Positions 1-9,567 are shown, counted from the first letter of the stretch. The stretch is DNA of 14,206 nucleotides from Brevundimonas sp. (GCA_015234495.1 JADGMZ010000290.1:1-14206), one strand, 5' to 3'. Made by a program: numbers and translations. The notes: generated by a model not told the origin, from the sequence alone.

Positions 1-1211
<1,211 letters not shown>

Positions 1212-1216
1212 CCGGC

Positions 1217-2194
1217 GTGCTTCCCATCCTCGCAGCGGTTCTGGCCTTCATCACCATCGGCGGGCTTGGCTGGGCCTTCGTCGGCGGCGGCGACTCCTCG
1301 GAAGCGGCGATCAAGCGGGCGCAGCATTTCGGCGCGCCGAAACAGAACACCGCCGCCGCCCGCAAGGCGGCCGCCGCCAACACGCCCGAGGCCCGCCGCA
1401 AGCAGATCATGAAGCAGCTCCAGGAATCGGAGCGCGCTTCACGCAAGGCCCGCGTCAGCCTCGCCGCCAAGCTGAAGCAGGCCGGGCTCGCCACCAGCGT
1501 CAAGACCTTCTGGATCGTCAGCGCGGTCATGGCCGTGATCGCCCTGCTGCTGGCGCTGGTTCTCAGCGGCAATTTCCTGATCGCCATCGGCGCCTCGATG
1601 GTGGTCGGGCTCGGCTTTCCGCGCTGGGTCGTGGGGTTTCTCGGCAAGCGCCGGATGAAGAAATTTTCCAGCCACTTCGCCGACGCCGTTGACGTCATCG
1701 TGCGCGGCATCAAGTCCGGCCTGCCGGTCCACGACTGTTTCAAGATCATCGCCCGCGAAAGCCCGGCGCCCCTCGGCCCCGAGTTCAACCTTCTGGTCGA
1801 GGGCCTGGGCGTGGGCCTGACGCTGCAGCAGGCGCTGGAGAAGATGTACGAGCGGATGCCGACGCCAGAGCTCAAATTCTTCACCATCGTCATCGGCATT
1901 CAGCAGAAGACCGGCGGCAACCTGGCCGAGGCGCTGGGCAACCTGTCGACCGTGCTGCGCGCCCGCAAGATGATGGGCGAGAAGATCAAGGCCCTGTCCT
2001 CGGAGGCCACAGCCTCGGCCGGCATCATCGGCTCGCTGCCGCCCGCGGTGATGATCCTCGTCAGCGTCACCACGCCGGCCTACATGGGCAAGCTGTTCAC
2101 CGAGCCGCGCGGCCAGTTCATGCTGCTGATCGCCGTGCTGATGATGTCCATGGGCGTCTTCGTCATGAAGCGCATGATCTCGTTCAAGTTCTAG
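1217..2194 (+). CDS. tadB: Tad pilus inner-membrane platform protein TadB (CpaG)
   Basis: A 325-residue type II secretion F-domain (GspF-like) membrane protein, expected to form with TadC the platform on which the CpaF ATPase acts. Predicted membrane segments lie at about residues 3-22, 98-117, 119-140, 270-290 and 301-318. The soluble F-domain, about 150-260, contains FADAVDVIVRGIKSGLPV and QQKTGGNLAEALGNLS, both typical of TadB. The linker at 44-85 is rich in Ala, Lys and Arg. The start is GTG at 1217, five bases after the cpaF stop. The likely ribosome-binding site GGAG (1205-1208) lies inside the end of cpaF, so the two are almost certainly co-transcribed and probably translationally coupled. 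The Caulobacter name would be cpaG. Confidence 0.93.
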   Translation: MLPILAAVLAFITIGGLGWAFVGGGDSSEAAIKRAQHFGAPKQNTAAARKAAAANTPEARRKQIMKQLQESERASRKARVSLAAKLKQAGLATSVKTFWIVSAVMAVIALLLALVLSGNFLIAIGASMVVGLGFPRWVVGFLGKRRMKKFSSHFADAVDVIVRGIKSGLPVHDCFKIIARESPAPLGPEFNLLVEGLGVGLTLQQALEKMYERMPTPELKFFTIVIGIQQKTGGNLAEALGNLSTVLRARKMMGEKIKALSSEATASAGIIGSLPPAVMILVSVTTPAYMGKLFTEPRGQFMLLIAVLMMSMGVFVMKRMISFKF

Positions 2195-2203
2195 GGGATC
2201 GGC

Positions 2204-3193
2204 ATGGGAGACGTGATCGGCTTCGTCACCAATCTGCAGAACCTGCTCAGCCTCGGCGTAGGCGTGCTGGTGTTCGCCACCCTGGTGACCCTGCTCGGGT
2301 CGTTCAGCGGCGAGGCCAAGCTGGAAAACCGGATGAAGGCGGTGGCGGTTCGCCGCGAGGAGCTGAAACGCCGCTCGCGTCAGGCGATCGCGGCCGGCGC
2401 CAGCGGCCCCCAACACCTCCGGCACAGCGACGAGGGGTTCAAGAAGCGGGTCGTCGAACGCCTCAACCTGACCAAGCTGCTCGAGGACCCCAAGGTCGCC
2501 GAGAAGATGGCCCAGGCCGGCTATCGCGGGCCGAAGCCGCTGACCACCTTCTATTTCTTCCGCTTCAGCATGCCGTTCGTGATGCTGGCGCTCGCGGTCT
2601 TCTACGTCTTCATCCTGGACGACTTCGGCCTGACCGTGATGGTTCGGCTGACGATCTGCATGTTCGCGGCGGTGATCGGATTCTACGGACCGAACATCTT
2701 CCTGGCCAACCGCATCGCCAAGCGCCGCACCTCCATCATGCAGGCCTTTCCGGATGCGCTGGACCTGCTGCTGATCTGCGTCGAGGCCGGCATGTCGATC
2801 GAGGCGGCGATCCAGAAGGTCAGCCAGGAGATCGGCGGCTCGTCCATCGACCTGGCCGAGGAGCTGACCCTGCTGTCGGCCGAACTGAGCTACCTGCCGG
2901 ACCGGCGGCTGGCCTATGACGGTCTGGCCAAGCGGACCAACCATCCCGGCGTCAAGTCGGTGGCGACGGCCATGACCCAGGCCGAGACCTACGGCACGCC
3001 CCTGGGCTCCGCGCTGCGGACCATGGCCAAGGAAAACCGCGACATGCGCCTGTCGGCGGCCGAGAAGAAGGCCGCCGCCCTGCCGGCCAAGCTGACCGTG
3101 CCGATGATCCTGTTCTTCCTGCCGGTGCTGTTCATCGTCATCCTGACGCCGGCGATCATCAGCATCCAGGACACCATGGCCAAGGGCGGCTAG
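2204..3193 (+). CDS. tadC: Tad pilus inner-membrane platform protein TadC (CpaH)
   Basis: The second F-domain platform protein of the Tad pilus machine, 329 residues. Membrane segments are predicted at about 13-33, 118-138, 144-167 and 299-320. The F-domain, about 178-295, contains AFPDALDLLLICVEAGMSIE and TQAETYGTPLGSALR, which are typical of TadC. The ATG at 2204 is preceded by AGGGGA (2193-2198), which overlaps the tadB stop, giving a third tightly spaced operon gene. The TAG stop (3191-3193) shares the tetranucleotide CTAG with the stop of the convergent SRPBCC gene, so the pilus operon has no space for a conventional terminator here. In Caulobacter this gene (cpaH) is the last of the core cpa operon, and the change of strand is consistent with the operon ending here. 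Confidence 0.93.
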   Translation: MGDVIGFVTNLQNLLSLGVGVLVFATLVTLLGSFSGEAKLENRMKAVAVRREELKRRSRQAIAAGASGPQHLRHSDEGFKKRVVERLNLTKLLEDPKVAEKMAQAGYRGPKPLTTFYFFRFSMPFVMLALAVFYVFILDDFGLTVMVRLTICMFAAVIGFYGPNIFLANRIAKRRTSIMQAFPDALDLLLICVEAGMSIEAAIQKVSQEIGGSSIDLAEELTLLSAELSYLPDRRLAYDGLAKRTNHPGVKSVATAMTQAETYGTPLGSALRTMAKENRDMRLSAAEKKAAALPAKLTVPMILFFLPVLFIVILTPAIISIQDTMAKGG

Positions 3194-3621
3194 GACTCGG
3201 CGGCGGCCTTGAGACCTTCGGCGATGGCGACGACCGCGCCATGCAGCGCCTTGCGGTGGCGGTCGAAATGCAACTCGCCGCGCAGGCCCGAGAAGATGTG
3301 GCCGTTGGCGACGATGCAGCTGCCGGGCTCAAGCTCCTCGATCTCGAAGTAGCGCATCGAGCGGAACCAGAGGCCCCGCTTCTCGATCCAGACCAGTTGG
3401 GCGTAGGGCTGCCATTCCCCGACCCGCACCGCGACGCGCCGTTCGGGCAGACCCTCGATGGCCTCGGTCAGGGCGAGGGAGCCGCCATAGGCGATGGTCC
3501 CCTCGACCGAGGTCTCCACCGGATTCCAGCGATCCCAGCCGGGCAGGTCCGAGATCAGCTCCCAGATTCGGTCGCTCGGCGCGCGAACGCCGATGCGTTT
3601 CTCGATGCGGGCAATTTCCAT
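3190..3621 (-). CDS. SRPBCC (START-like) family protein
   Basis: A 143-residue protein that looks like the SRPBCC/polyketide-cyclase-like helix-grip fold, which forms a hydrophobic ligand pocket. The clue is the N-terminal pattern IEKRIGVRAPSDRIWELISD followed by LPGWDRWNP, the classic strand, loop, helix and 'W..W.P' of this family. Beta-rich segments and a C-terminal helix (HRKALHGAVVAIAEGLK) complete the fold. The frame stays open upstream to 3753, but that extension is arginine-rich and runs into the MFS gene, so the ATG at 3621 is preferred. It lies 43 bases after the MFS stop on the same strand, so the two are probably one transcript. No ligand or catalytic role can be assigned; many members are annotated only by fold. 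Confidence 0.8.
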   Translation of the reverse strand: MEIARIEKRIGVRAPSDRIWELISDLPGWDRWNPVETSVEGTIAYGGSLALTEAIEGLPERRVAVRVGEWQPYAQLVWIEKRGLWFRSMRYFEIEELEPGSCIVANGHIFSGLRGELHFDRHRKALHGAVVAIAEGLKAAAES

Positions 3622-3664
3622 GGCGAACCGTCTGGCACGGCTTTCGGGCTCTGAAAAGACGCCT

Positions 3665-4966
3665 CTAGCGGCCGCCCTCCGGGCCGGGCTGCGAGGCGGG
3701 CGGCGTCTCGGGCGAGGGCGTCTCGTCCCGATCCGGCAGATCCGGCGGGCCAAGGCGCAGCCGGGTGCTGGCGAAGCACAGGGCGGTGGCGAGAACCAGC
3801 AGGACGATGTTGGCGATGAACGGCGCCGGTTCGGAGAGTTCGTACAGGGCCACGCCGATGACCGGCGGCCCGAGGAAGCTGAGGCCCGCCAGCGACATCA
3901 TCAGCCCCGCCACCGCCCCCTGTTCATGAGGCCCGACCGAGAGGGACGAGCCGGCGGTGAAGCCCGGGCGGGCGAAACCGACGCCCAGCGATATCACGGC
4001 GTAGCCGATCACCACGCCGTAATAGCCGGGTGCGGCGATGGTCATGATATTGCCGACCAGGGCCAGCCCGGCGCCCCAGCGCATCAGGTCGGCGGCCTGA
4101 AGCTTGAGCAGGGGGATCAGGCCCCACTGGGCCAGCAGGGTCGCCGCCGCCCCGGCCAGCATGGCGAGGCCGATGAAGGGCTGGGCCTCAAGCACCGACG
4201 AGCCCGTGGCCGCCATCTCGTCGATGATGTGGAAGCCCAGCACCGAGATGTTCACCGCCTGGGCGCCGGTGACCAGCAGGCCGTACAGCAGGTAGTCGCG
4301 CACCCGCGGGTCCTTCCACAGGCCCTTGCCGGCGTCCTCCTGATGTCGCCCGGGGGCCGGTTGGCGGACCACGTCGCCGCTCGGCAGCCGCCGCCACACC
4401 ACCCAGAGCACCACGGCGCCGAACAGGGCGAAGGCGTACATGGGTCCGGCCAGACCGACGAAGGGCAGGATGAAGAAGGGGGCGATGGCCGGGCCGATCA
4501 CCGTGCCCAGGCCCTGGGCCGAGGCCAGCAGGGACATCGACTGGGTGCGCTGCTCCGCGGTGGTGCGGTCGGCGACATAGGCCTGGGCCGCGATCGGCGA
4601 GGCCGAGCCGAACAGGCCATAGACGGTGCGGGCCACCGTCATCAGGGCGAAGGCGACCAGCGGCGCCAGCCACAGCTGCAAGCCGGCGGTGGTGGCGACG
4701 CCGAAGCCGCCGATCGAGGCGACGAAGCCGGACAGGCCGATCATGATCACCTTCTTGCGCCCCAGCCGGTCCGACAGCCGCGCCCAGTAGGGCGAGGTCA
4801 GGGTCCACATCAGGGCCGAGATGGCGAAGGCGGCCGAGACCAGGGTGTCGCGCAGGCCGAACTCGCGGCCGATGGCCGGCAGCACCGACTGCAGGGCCAT
4901 ATTGCCGGCGGCGGCGATCAGGCTGACCGCGAACAGGATGACGAAGGCGGGCGAGCGGAGGTTCAC
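3665..4966 (-). CDS. MFS transporter, TetA/DHA1-like
   Basis: A 433-residue major facilitator superfamily transporter in the inner membrane, probably a proton-driven drug or metabolite exporter. The N-terminal half has the MFS motif A region ARLSDRLGRKKVI in the loop after helix 2, and the protein shows about 12 hydrophobic segments with a long central loop around residues 195-225 (SGDVVRQPAPGRHQEDAGKG). The C-terminal tail of about 28 residues is Pro/Glu-rich and probably cytoplasmic. The start is GTG at 4966, with AGGG seven bases upstream on the minus strand. It is divergent from the amidohydrolase gene across 81 bases and is followed by the SRPBCC gene. The substrate cannot be read from the sequence. 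Confidence 0.88.
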   Translation of the reverse strand: MNLRSPAFVILFAVSLIAAAGNMALQSVLPAIGREFGLRDTLVSAAFAISALMWTLTSPYWARLSDRLGRKKVIMIGLSGFVASIGGFGVATTAGLQLWLAPLVAFALMTVARTVYGLFGSASPIAAQAYVADRTTAEQRTQSMSLLASAQGLGTVIGPAIAPFFILPFVGLAGPMYAFALFGAVVLWVVWRRLPSGDVVRQPAPGRHQEDAGKGLWKDPRVRDYLLYGLLVTGAQAVNISVLGFHIIDEMAATGSSVLEAQPFIGLAMLAGAAATLLAQWGLIPLLKLQAADLMRWGAGLALVGNIMTIAAPGYYGVVIGYAVISLGVGFARPGFTAGSSLSVGPHEQGAVAGLMMSLAGLSFLGPPVIGVALYELSEPAPFIANIVLLVLATALCFASTRLRLGPPDLPDRDETPSPETPPASQPGPEGGR

Positions 4967-5047
4967 GACGGGACCCTAGGCGGCGACGGGGCCTTGCGAA
5001 AGCGTCCGTGGTCCGCGACGGTTGCGCTTCCGTATGGGGACGCCGCC

Positions 5048-6358
5048 ATGACCATCCGCCGCCTGCTCGCCGTGTCCGGTTTCGCCCTCGCCGTCGCCCT
5101 TCCAGCCGGCGTCCAGGCCCAGGTTCCGCTGCAGCGGGTCGAGGCGGCGGTCGACTCCGTCAATCCGAAAGTCCTCGAGTGGCGGCGGGACCTGCACGCC
5201 CATCCCGAACTGGGCTTCGCCGAGACGCGCACTGCGGGCGTCGTCGCCGACCATCTGCGGGCGCTGGGACTGGAGGTGCGCACCGGCGTCGGCAAGACGG
5301 GGGTGGTGGGCATCCTGCGCGGCGCCCGCCCCGGCCGCACGGTGGCGCTGAGGGCCGACATGGACGCCCTGCCCGTGCTGGAGGCGACCGGCCTGCCCTT
5401 CGCCTCGACCGCGACCGGATCCTACATGGGCCAGACCGTGCCGGTCGCCCACGCCTGCGGCCATGACGCCCACGTCGCCATGCTGATGGGCGCCGCCGAG
5501 GTTCTGGCCGGGATGAAGGACCGGATCGCCGGGACGGTGGTGTTCATCTTCCAGCCGGCCGAGGAGGGGGCGCCTCCGGGCGAGCCCAAGGGCGGCGCCG
5601 CCCTGATGATCGACGAGGGGGCGCTGGCCGATCCGCGGCCCGAGGCGATCTTCGGCCTGCACGTGGTGCCGGGCCCGCCGGGCAGCCTGTGGTACCGGCC
5701 GCGCGGATTCATGGCGGCGTCCGACCGGATCGACATCACCCTGAACGGGCGGCAGACGCACGGGGCCTGGCCGTGGAAGGGGGTCGACGTCATCGCCGCC
5801 TCGGCCGACGTGATCCAGACGATCAACAATCTGACCGCCCGGACCGTCGATCCGACGACGACGCCCACGGTGTTCACCATCGCCACCCTGGACGCGGGGG
5901 TGCGCTACAACATCATTCCGGACCGGGCGGTGCTGTCGGGGACGCTGAGGACGTTCGACATCGCCCAGCGGGACGATCTGGTGCGGCGGGCCGGGATCGC
6001 CATCGGCAATGTGGCCGAGAACTACGGGGCTACGGCCGAGTTCGGCGTGCGCCAGAACGCGGCGCTCGTGTTCAACGACGAGGCCCTGTCGGCCTGGCTG
6101 GCGCCGGTCCTGGAAGAGGCGGCGGGCGCGGGCAAGGTCAACTCCGGCGCGCCGGCGACGACGGTGGCGGAGGATTTCAGCTACCTGTCGCGGGAGGTTC
6201 CGGGGGTCTTCTACCACCTGGGAGCCAGCGCCGACGGGGTCGATCCGGCGACCTCGCCGCCGAACCATTCGCCGGCGTTCGACGTCAATGAGGCGGTCCT
6301 TCCGGTCGGGGTGAAGGCGCATGTGCTGACGGCGCTGAGGTTCCTCGAGCGACCCTGA
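5048..6358 (+). CDS. Exported M20D-family amidohydrolase/metallopeptidase
   Basis: A 436-residue binuclear zinc hydrolase of the M20D (HipO/AmhX/IAA-amino-acid hydrolase) family, which cleaves amide bonds of N-acyl or conjugated amino acids. Residues 1-24 form a signal peptide (MTIRRLLAVSGFALAV, then an AXA-like VQA|Q cleavage site), so it should act in the periplasm. Family motifs are WRRDLHAHPELGFAE (45-59), RADMDALPV (102-110), ACGHDAH (136-142) and QPAEEG (169-174). The likely metal ligands are C137, H139, E173, H205 and H407, with catalytic E172. The dimerisation domain spans about 225-335. The ATG at 5048 has GGGGA seven bases upstream; the frame is open far to the left but that part is antisense to the MFS gene. 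The substrate is unknown. Confidence 0.9.
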   Translation: MTIRRLLAVSGFALAVALPAGVQAQVPLQRVEAAVDSVNPKVLEWRRDLHAHPELGFAETRTAGVVADHLRALGLEVRTGVGKTGVVGILRGARPGRTVALRADMDALPVLEATGLPFASTATGSYMGQTVPVAHACGHDAHVAMLMGAAEVLAGMKDRIAGTVVFIFQPAEEGAPPGEPKGGAALMIDEGALADPRPEAIFGLHVVPGPPGSLWYRPRGFMAASDRIDITLNGRQTHGAWPWKGVDVIAASADVIQTINNLTARTVDPTTTPTVFTIATLDAGVRYNIIPDRAVLSGTLRTFDIAQRDDLVRRAGIAIGNVAENYGATAEFGVRQNAALVFNDEALSAWLAPVLEEAAGAGKVNSGAPATTVAEDFSYLSREVPGVFYHLGASADGVDPATSPPNHSPAFDVNEAVLPVGVKAHVLTALRFLERP

Positions 6359-6429
6359 CGGCAACCATGTCTCTCAACGTTCCGGCAAGGATCGGCGCGC
6401 ATGCTCGGCCGGTTTTGCGGGAGCGCGCC

Positions 6430-6567
6430 ATGACCAGGCTGCCTGTTGAATTGCCCCCGATGACCGTCGAGCGACGGGGTAGCGCGGGGCGGGAGATATT
6501 CTGTTTCCTCATCGCCTTCGCCGCCATGTTCGGCGGCGCGATGCTGGGTCTCGACCTGCTGTTCTAG
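6430..6567 (+). CDS. Small predicted single-helix membrane protein
   Basis: A 45-residue open frame that I do not recognise. The N-terminal half is polar (MTRLPVELPPMTVERR) and the C-terminal half is one hydrophobic helix (REIFCFLIAFAAMFGGAMLG, about 22-41), suggesting a small inner-membrane protein with a cytoplasmic N-terminus. Support for coding: GGGAG (6419-6423) six bases before the ATG, third codon positions mostly G or C in the second half, and a stop that forms a shared CTAG with the dapE stop. The frame could start earlier at 6367, giving 66 residues, but that start lacks a clear ribosome-binding site. It lies 71 bases after the amidohydrolase gene on the same strand and may be read through from it. 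Confidence is moderate because ORFs this short arise by chance. Confidence 0.5.
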   Translation: MTRLPVELPPMTVERRGSAGREIFCFLIAFAAMFGGAMLGLDLLF

Positions 6568-7760
6568 GCGCGGTCGAAGAAGGTGGTGATGACGCGGCGG
6601 TAGACCCCGGTCAGCGCCTCGATCTCGGCTAGCGGCACGCGCTCGTCGATCTGGTGCATGGTCTGGCCGACGAGGCCGAGCTCGAGCACCGGGGCCATGG
6701 AGCGGATGAAGCGGGCGTCGGAGGTGCCGCCGGTGGTCGAGGCTTCCGGACGACGGCCCAGGGCGGCCTCGACCGCGTCCTGCACGCCGGTGACGAAGGG
6801 GCCGGTCTCGGTCAGGAAGGCGTCGCCCGAGCACAGGTGCTCCAGCTCGATACGCAGGCCGCTCTCGGCCTGGGCCTCGCCGGCCATGGCGTTGAGCCAG
6901 GCGATCAGGCCGTCGCCGGTGTGGTTCGGGTTGAAGCGGATGTTGAGCCGGGCCCGGGCCTCCGCCGGGATGACGTTCATCGCCGGGTTGCCGATGTCGA
7001 TGGTGGTGATCTCGAGGTTCGACGGCTGGAAGGCCTCGTAGCCGTCGTCGAGGCGATGGTCGGCCAACCGCGCCATCAGCCGGGCCAACACCGGCGCGGG
7101 ATTGGCGGCGCGGTCGGGGTAGGCGACGTGGCCCTGGCGGCCGTGGACGGTGATCCAGCTGTTCACCGAGCCGCGGCGGCCGATCTTGATGGTGTCGCCG
7201 AGCGCGTGCTGGGAGGATGGTTCGCCGACGACGCAGGCGTCGATGACCTCGCCTTCGGCGGTCAGGGTCTCGACCACGCGGCGGGTGCCGTGCAGGGCGG
7301 GGCCTTCCTCGTCGCCGGTGATCAGGAAGCTGAGCGATCCGAGGATATCATCTTCCGACAGGACCTGGGAGACGGCGGCGATCCAGGCGGCGATGCCGCC
7401 CTTCATGTCGACGGCGCCGCGGCCGTAGAGGACGCCGTCGCGGACCTCGGCCTCGAAGGGGGCGGCGGTCCAGGCCTCGGCGGCGCCCGTGGGCACGACG
7501 TCGGTGTGGCCGGCGAAGCAGAGGTTCGGCGAGGCGGTCCCGCGCCGGGCGTAGAGATTCTCGATGAAGGCTTGGTCGCCTACCGCTTCGCTGCTTGAGG
7601 CGGGGCCGAATCTCATGCGCCGGCAGTGAAAGCCGAGGCCGGTCAGGAGGCGCTCCAGCAAATCCATCGCCCCCTCGTCGGCCGGGGTGACGGAGGGTCT
7701 GCGGATCAGGTCGCGGGTCAGTTCGACAGGATCGATAACCGGATGTGATGCGGCGCTCAT
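6564..7760 (-). CDS. dapE: Succinyl-diaminopimelate desuccinylase
   Basis: DapE hydrolyses N-succinyl-LL-2,6-diaminopimelate to succinate and LL-diaminopimelate, a step in making meso-DAP for peptidoglycan and lysine, in the cytoplasm. The 398-residue product carries the M20A zinc motifs: H85 and D87 in CFAGHTDVVP, bridging D118 in YGRGAVDMKGG, catalytic E151 and ligand E152 in TGDEEGPA, E180 in VVGEPS, and H369 in GQTMHQIDE near the C-terminus. GRRGSVN and GRQGHVAYP mark the dimerisation domain. The TGGTSDARF segment is characteristic of DapE rather than ArgE. The ATG at 7760 starts MSAASHPVIDPVELTRDLI; the frame is open further upstream but there it is antisense to the cupin gene. It is divergent from the cupin across 48 bases. 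Confidence 0.94.
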   Translation of the reverse strand: MSAASHPVIDPVELTRDLIRRPSVTPADEGAMDLLERLLTGLGFHCRRMRFGPASSSEAVGDQAFIENLYARRGTASPNLCFAGHTDVVPTGAAEAWTAAPFEAEVRDGVLYGRGAVDMKGGIAAWIAAVSQVLSEDDILGSLSFLITGDEEGPALHGTRRVVETLTAEGEVIDACVVGEPSSQHALGDTIKIGRRGSVNSWITVHGRQGHVAYPDRAANPAPVLARLMARLADHRLDDGYEAFQPSNLEITTIDIGNPAMNVIPAEARARLNIRFNPNHTGDGLIAWLNAMAGEAQAESGLRIELEHLCSGDAFLTETGPFVTGVQDAVEAALGRRPEASTTGGTSDARFIRSMAPVLELGLVGQTMHQIDERVPLAEIEALTGVYRRVITTFFDRA

Positions 7761-7808
7761 GGACCTGTGCTTTAGGGGGTTCGGACGATTGCGAGAAGGC
7801 TTCTTCCC

Positions 7809-8279
7809 ATGCCGAAGATCGACATCGACAGCGCCCCGACCGGTCACGGGACGGGCTATCCCGAGGAATTCGCCGGGCCATGCAAGCCGCGACGGCGCTG
7901 GCGGCTGGGCGACGCGGTCGGGCTGGACCAGTTCGGGGTCAACCTGTTGCGCCTGCCCGACGGGGCCTGGTCGAGCCAGAGGCACTGGCACGCGGGCGAG
8001 GACGAGTTCGTCTGGGTGGTCTCCGGCGAGGTGGTGCTGGTCGAGGATGAGGGGGAGACGGTGCTGAGGGCCGGCGACTGCGCCGGGTTCAGGGCCGGCG
8101 TGCCCAACGGCCACAAGATCGAGAACCGCTCGGGGGTTGAGGCCGTTCTGCTGGAGGTCGGGACGCGGACGCCCGGCGGCGACAGCGGCGACTATCCGGA
8201 TATCGACATGGTGTTCAGGCCGGGCGGCTATTTTCATCGGGACGGGACCCCGTATCCGAAGACCGTCCGGCGCACGTGA
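7809..8279 (+). CDS. Cupin-domain protein, COG3837-like
   Basis: A 156-residue single-domain cupin. Cupin motif 1 is visible as HWHAGEDEFVWVVSGEV (H-x-H-x4-E-x6-G) and motif 2 as GVPNGHKIEN (P-x-G-H-x3-N), so the usual metal-binding histidines and glutamate are present. The C-terminal part with YPDIDMVF, followed by HRDGTPYP, resembles the uncharacterised COG3837 group of bacterial cupins; this assignment is from memory of the family. The ATG at 7809 has AGAAGG (7794-7799) nine bases upstream. Its stop TGA overlaps the GTG start of the downstream transporter (GTGA, 8276-8279), so the two are translationally coupled. The reaction, if any, is unknown; a binding or sensing role is equally possible. 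Confidence 0.88.
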   Translation: MPKIDIDSAPTGHGTGYPEEFAGPCKPRRRWRLGDAVGLDQFGVNLLRLPDGAWSSQRHWHAGEDEFVWVVSGEVVLVEDEGETVLRAGDCAGFRAGVPNGHKIENRSGVEAVLLEVGTRTPGGDSGDYPDIDMVFRPGGYFHRDGTPYPKTVRRT

Positions 8280-9565
8280 CCGTCGAGAGCGTCGACAGCG
8301 GGACGCCCACGCCGCCGGCGCCGCCGGGAGACGGCGAGCCGGCCAGTCCGTGGGGGATCCGCGACTTCCGCCTGCTGTGGCTGGGGCGGGTGGTGGCGGT
8401 GCTGGGCATCCAGATCCAGTCCTCGGCCCTGCTTTGGCAGGTCTATGAGATCGCCCGGCGGGACCACCCGATCGAGCAGGCCAGCCTGTATCTGGGGCTG
8501 GTGGGCCTGTGCCAGTTCCTGCCGCTGCTGGCCTTCACCCTGCCGGCGGGGGCCATGGCGGACCGGCGGGATCGCAAGCGGACGGTGTGGCTGTCGATCC
8601 TGGTCGAGGCGGCCTGCGCCGGGGGCTTCCTGGCCATGGCCATCCATGGCGATCCGCCGCTGTGGGGACTGCTGGCGGTGGCGGCCCTGTTCGGGGCGGC
8701 GCGCGCCTTCCTGGCCCCGGCAAGCCAGAGCTTCCTGCCGATGGTGGTGGGGCGGAAGGCCCTGCCGCCGGCCATCGCGGCCCAGTCAATCGCCTTCCAG
8801 ACCGGGGCCATCGCCGGACCGGCGCTGGGCGGAGTGATCGTCGGGGTCAATGTGCCGCTGGCCTACGCCTGCGCCATGGGGCTGTTCTTCCTCGGCATCG
8901 GCTGCTTCCTGCTGATCCGGACCAGCGGCAAGCCCAGGCCGGTCGAGAGCGGCCTGTCGCCGCTGGAGTCGGTCAAGGAGGGGCTGGCCTATGTGTGGAA
9001 GACCAAGATCGTGCTCGGGGCCATATCGCTGGACCTGATCGTGGTGCTGCTGGCCGGGGTGGCGCTGCTGACGCCGATCTTCGCGCGGGACATCCTGCAT
9101 GTCGGGCCGGAGGGGTTCGGTCTGCTCAGGGCCTCGTTCGGGGTCGGGGCGCTGGGCATGGCCGTCTATCTGAGCCGTTTCCCGATCGTGCGGCACGGCG
9201 GGCGGTGGATGTTCGCGGCGGTGGCGGTGTTCGGGATCTGCACTCTGACCTTCGGGCTGTCGAAGGCGGCGTGGCTGTCGGGGCTGGTGCTGCTGGTCGG
9301 CGGGGCGGCGGACATGGTCAGCGTCAACATCCGCCAGACCCTGATCCAGCTGGCCACGCCGGATCACATGCGCGGCCGGGTCAGTTCGGTGTCGATGCTG
9401 TTCATCGGCGCCTCGAACGAGCTGGGCGAGGCCTATTCCGGGGTGGCGGTGCGCTTCCTCGGGCCGGTCGGGGCGGCGGTGTTCGGCGGCTTCGGGGCGC
9501 TGGCGGCGACGGGGATCTGGGCCCGGCTGTTCCCGGGTCTGCGCAAGGCCGACCGGCTGGACTGA
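8276..9565 (+). CDS. MFS transporter, DHA3/EntS-like
   Basis: A 429-residue major facilitator superfamily protein of the MFS_3 (EntS/macrolide-efflux-like) type, in the inner membrane. A Pro-rich cytoplasmic N-terminus of about 25 residues precedes FRLLWLGRVVAVLG, the usual DHA3 opening. AGAMADRRDRKRT is motif A, and GAARAFLAPASQSFLP is characteristic of the EntS/DHA3 group. In the second half, PDHMRGRVSSVSMLFIGASN is the equally typical late loop. About 12 hydrophobic segments are visible. The GTG start overlaps the cupin stop and has no clear Shine-Dalgarno sequence, so translation probably depends on ribosomes finishing the cupin. The stop lies two bases from the convergent arfB stop. The substrate is unknown. 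Confidence 0.9.
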   Translation: MTVESVDSGTPTPPAPPGDGEPASPWGIRDFRLLWLGRVVAVLGIQIQSSALLWQVYEIARRDHPIEQASLYLGLVGLCQFLPLLAFTLPAGAMADRRDRKRTVWLSILVEAACAGGFLAMAIHGDPPLWGLLAVAALFGAARAFLAPASQSFLPMVVGRKALPPAIAAQSIAFQTGAIAGPALGGVIVGVNVPLAYACAMGLFFLGIGCFLLIRTSGKPRPVESGLSPLESVKEGLAYVWKTKIVLGAISLDLIVVLLAGVALLTPIFARDILHVGPEGFGLLRASFGVGALGMAVYLSRFPIVRHGGRWMFAAVAVFGICTLTFGLSKAAWLSGLVLLVGGAADMVSVNIRQTLIQLATPDHMRGRVSSVSMLFIGASNELGEAYSGVAVRFLGPVGAAVFGGFGALAATGIWARLFPGLRKADRLD

Positions 9566-9567
9566 GC

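Noticed and set aside
1439..2944. A 501-codon minus-strand open frame under tadB and tadC
   Set aside because: Low-complexity His/Gln/Asp-rich product, antisense to two clearly recognised pilus genes.
3494..5047. Long plus-strand extension in frame with the amidohydrolase
   Set aside because: It is antisense to the MFS and SRPBCC genes and rich in Arg, Gly and Gln. The signal peptide and ribosome-binding site place the true start at 5048.
4976..6364. A 462-codon minus-strand open frame under the amidohydrolase
   Set aside because: Arg/Gly/His-rich shadow of a well-supported gene, with no motifs.
7761..8237. N-terminal extension of dapE on the minus strand
   Set aside because: It is antisense to the cupin gene and lacks DapE similarity. 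The ATG at 7760 gives the normal N-terminus.
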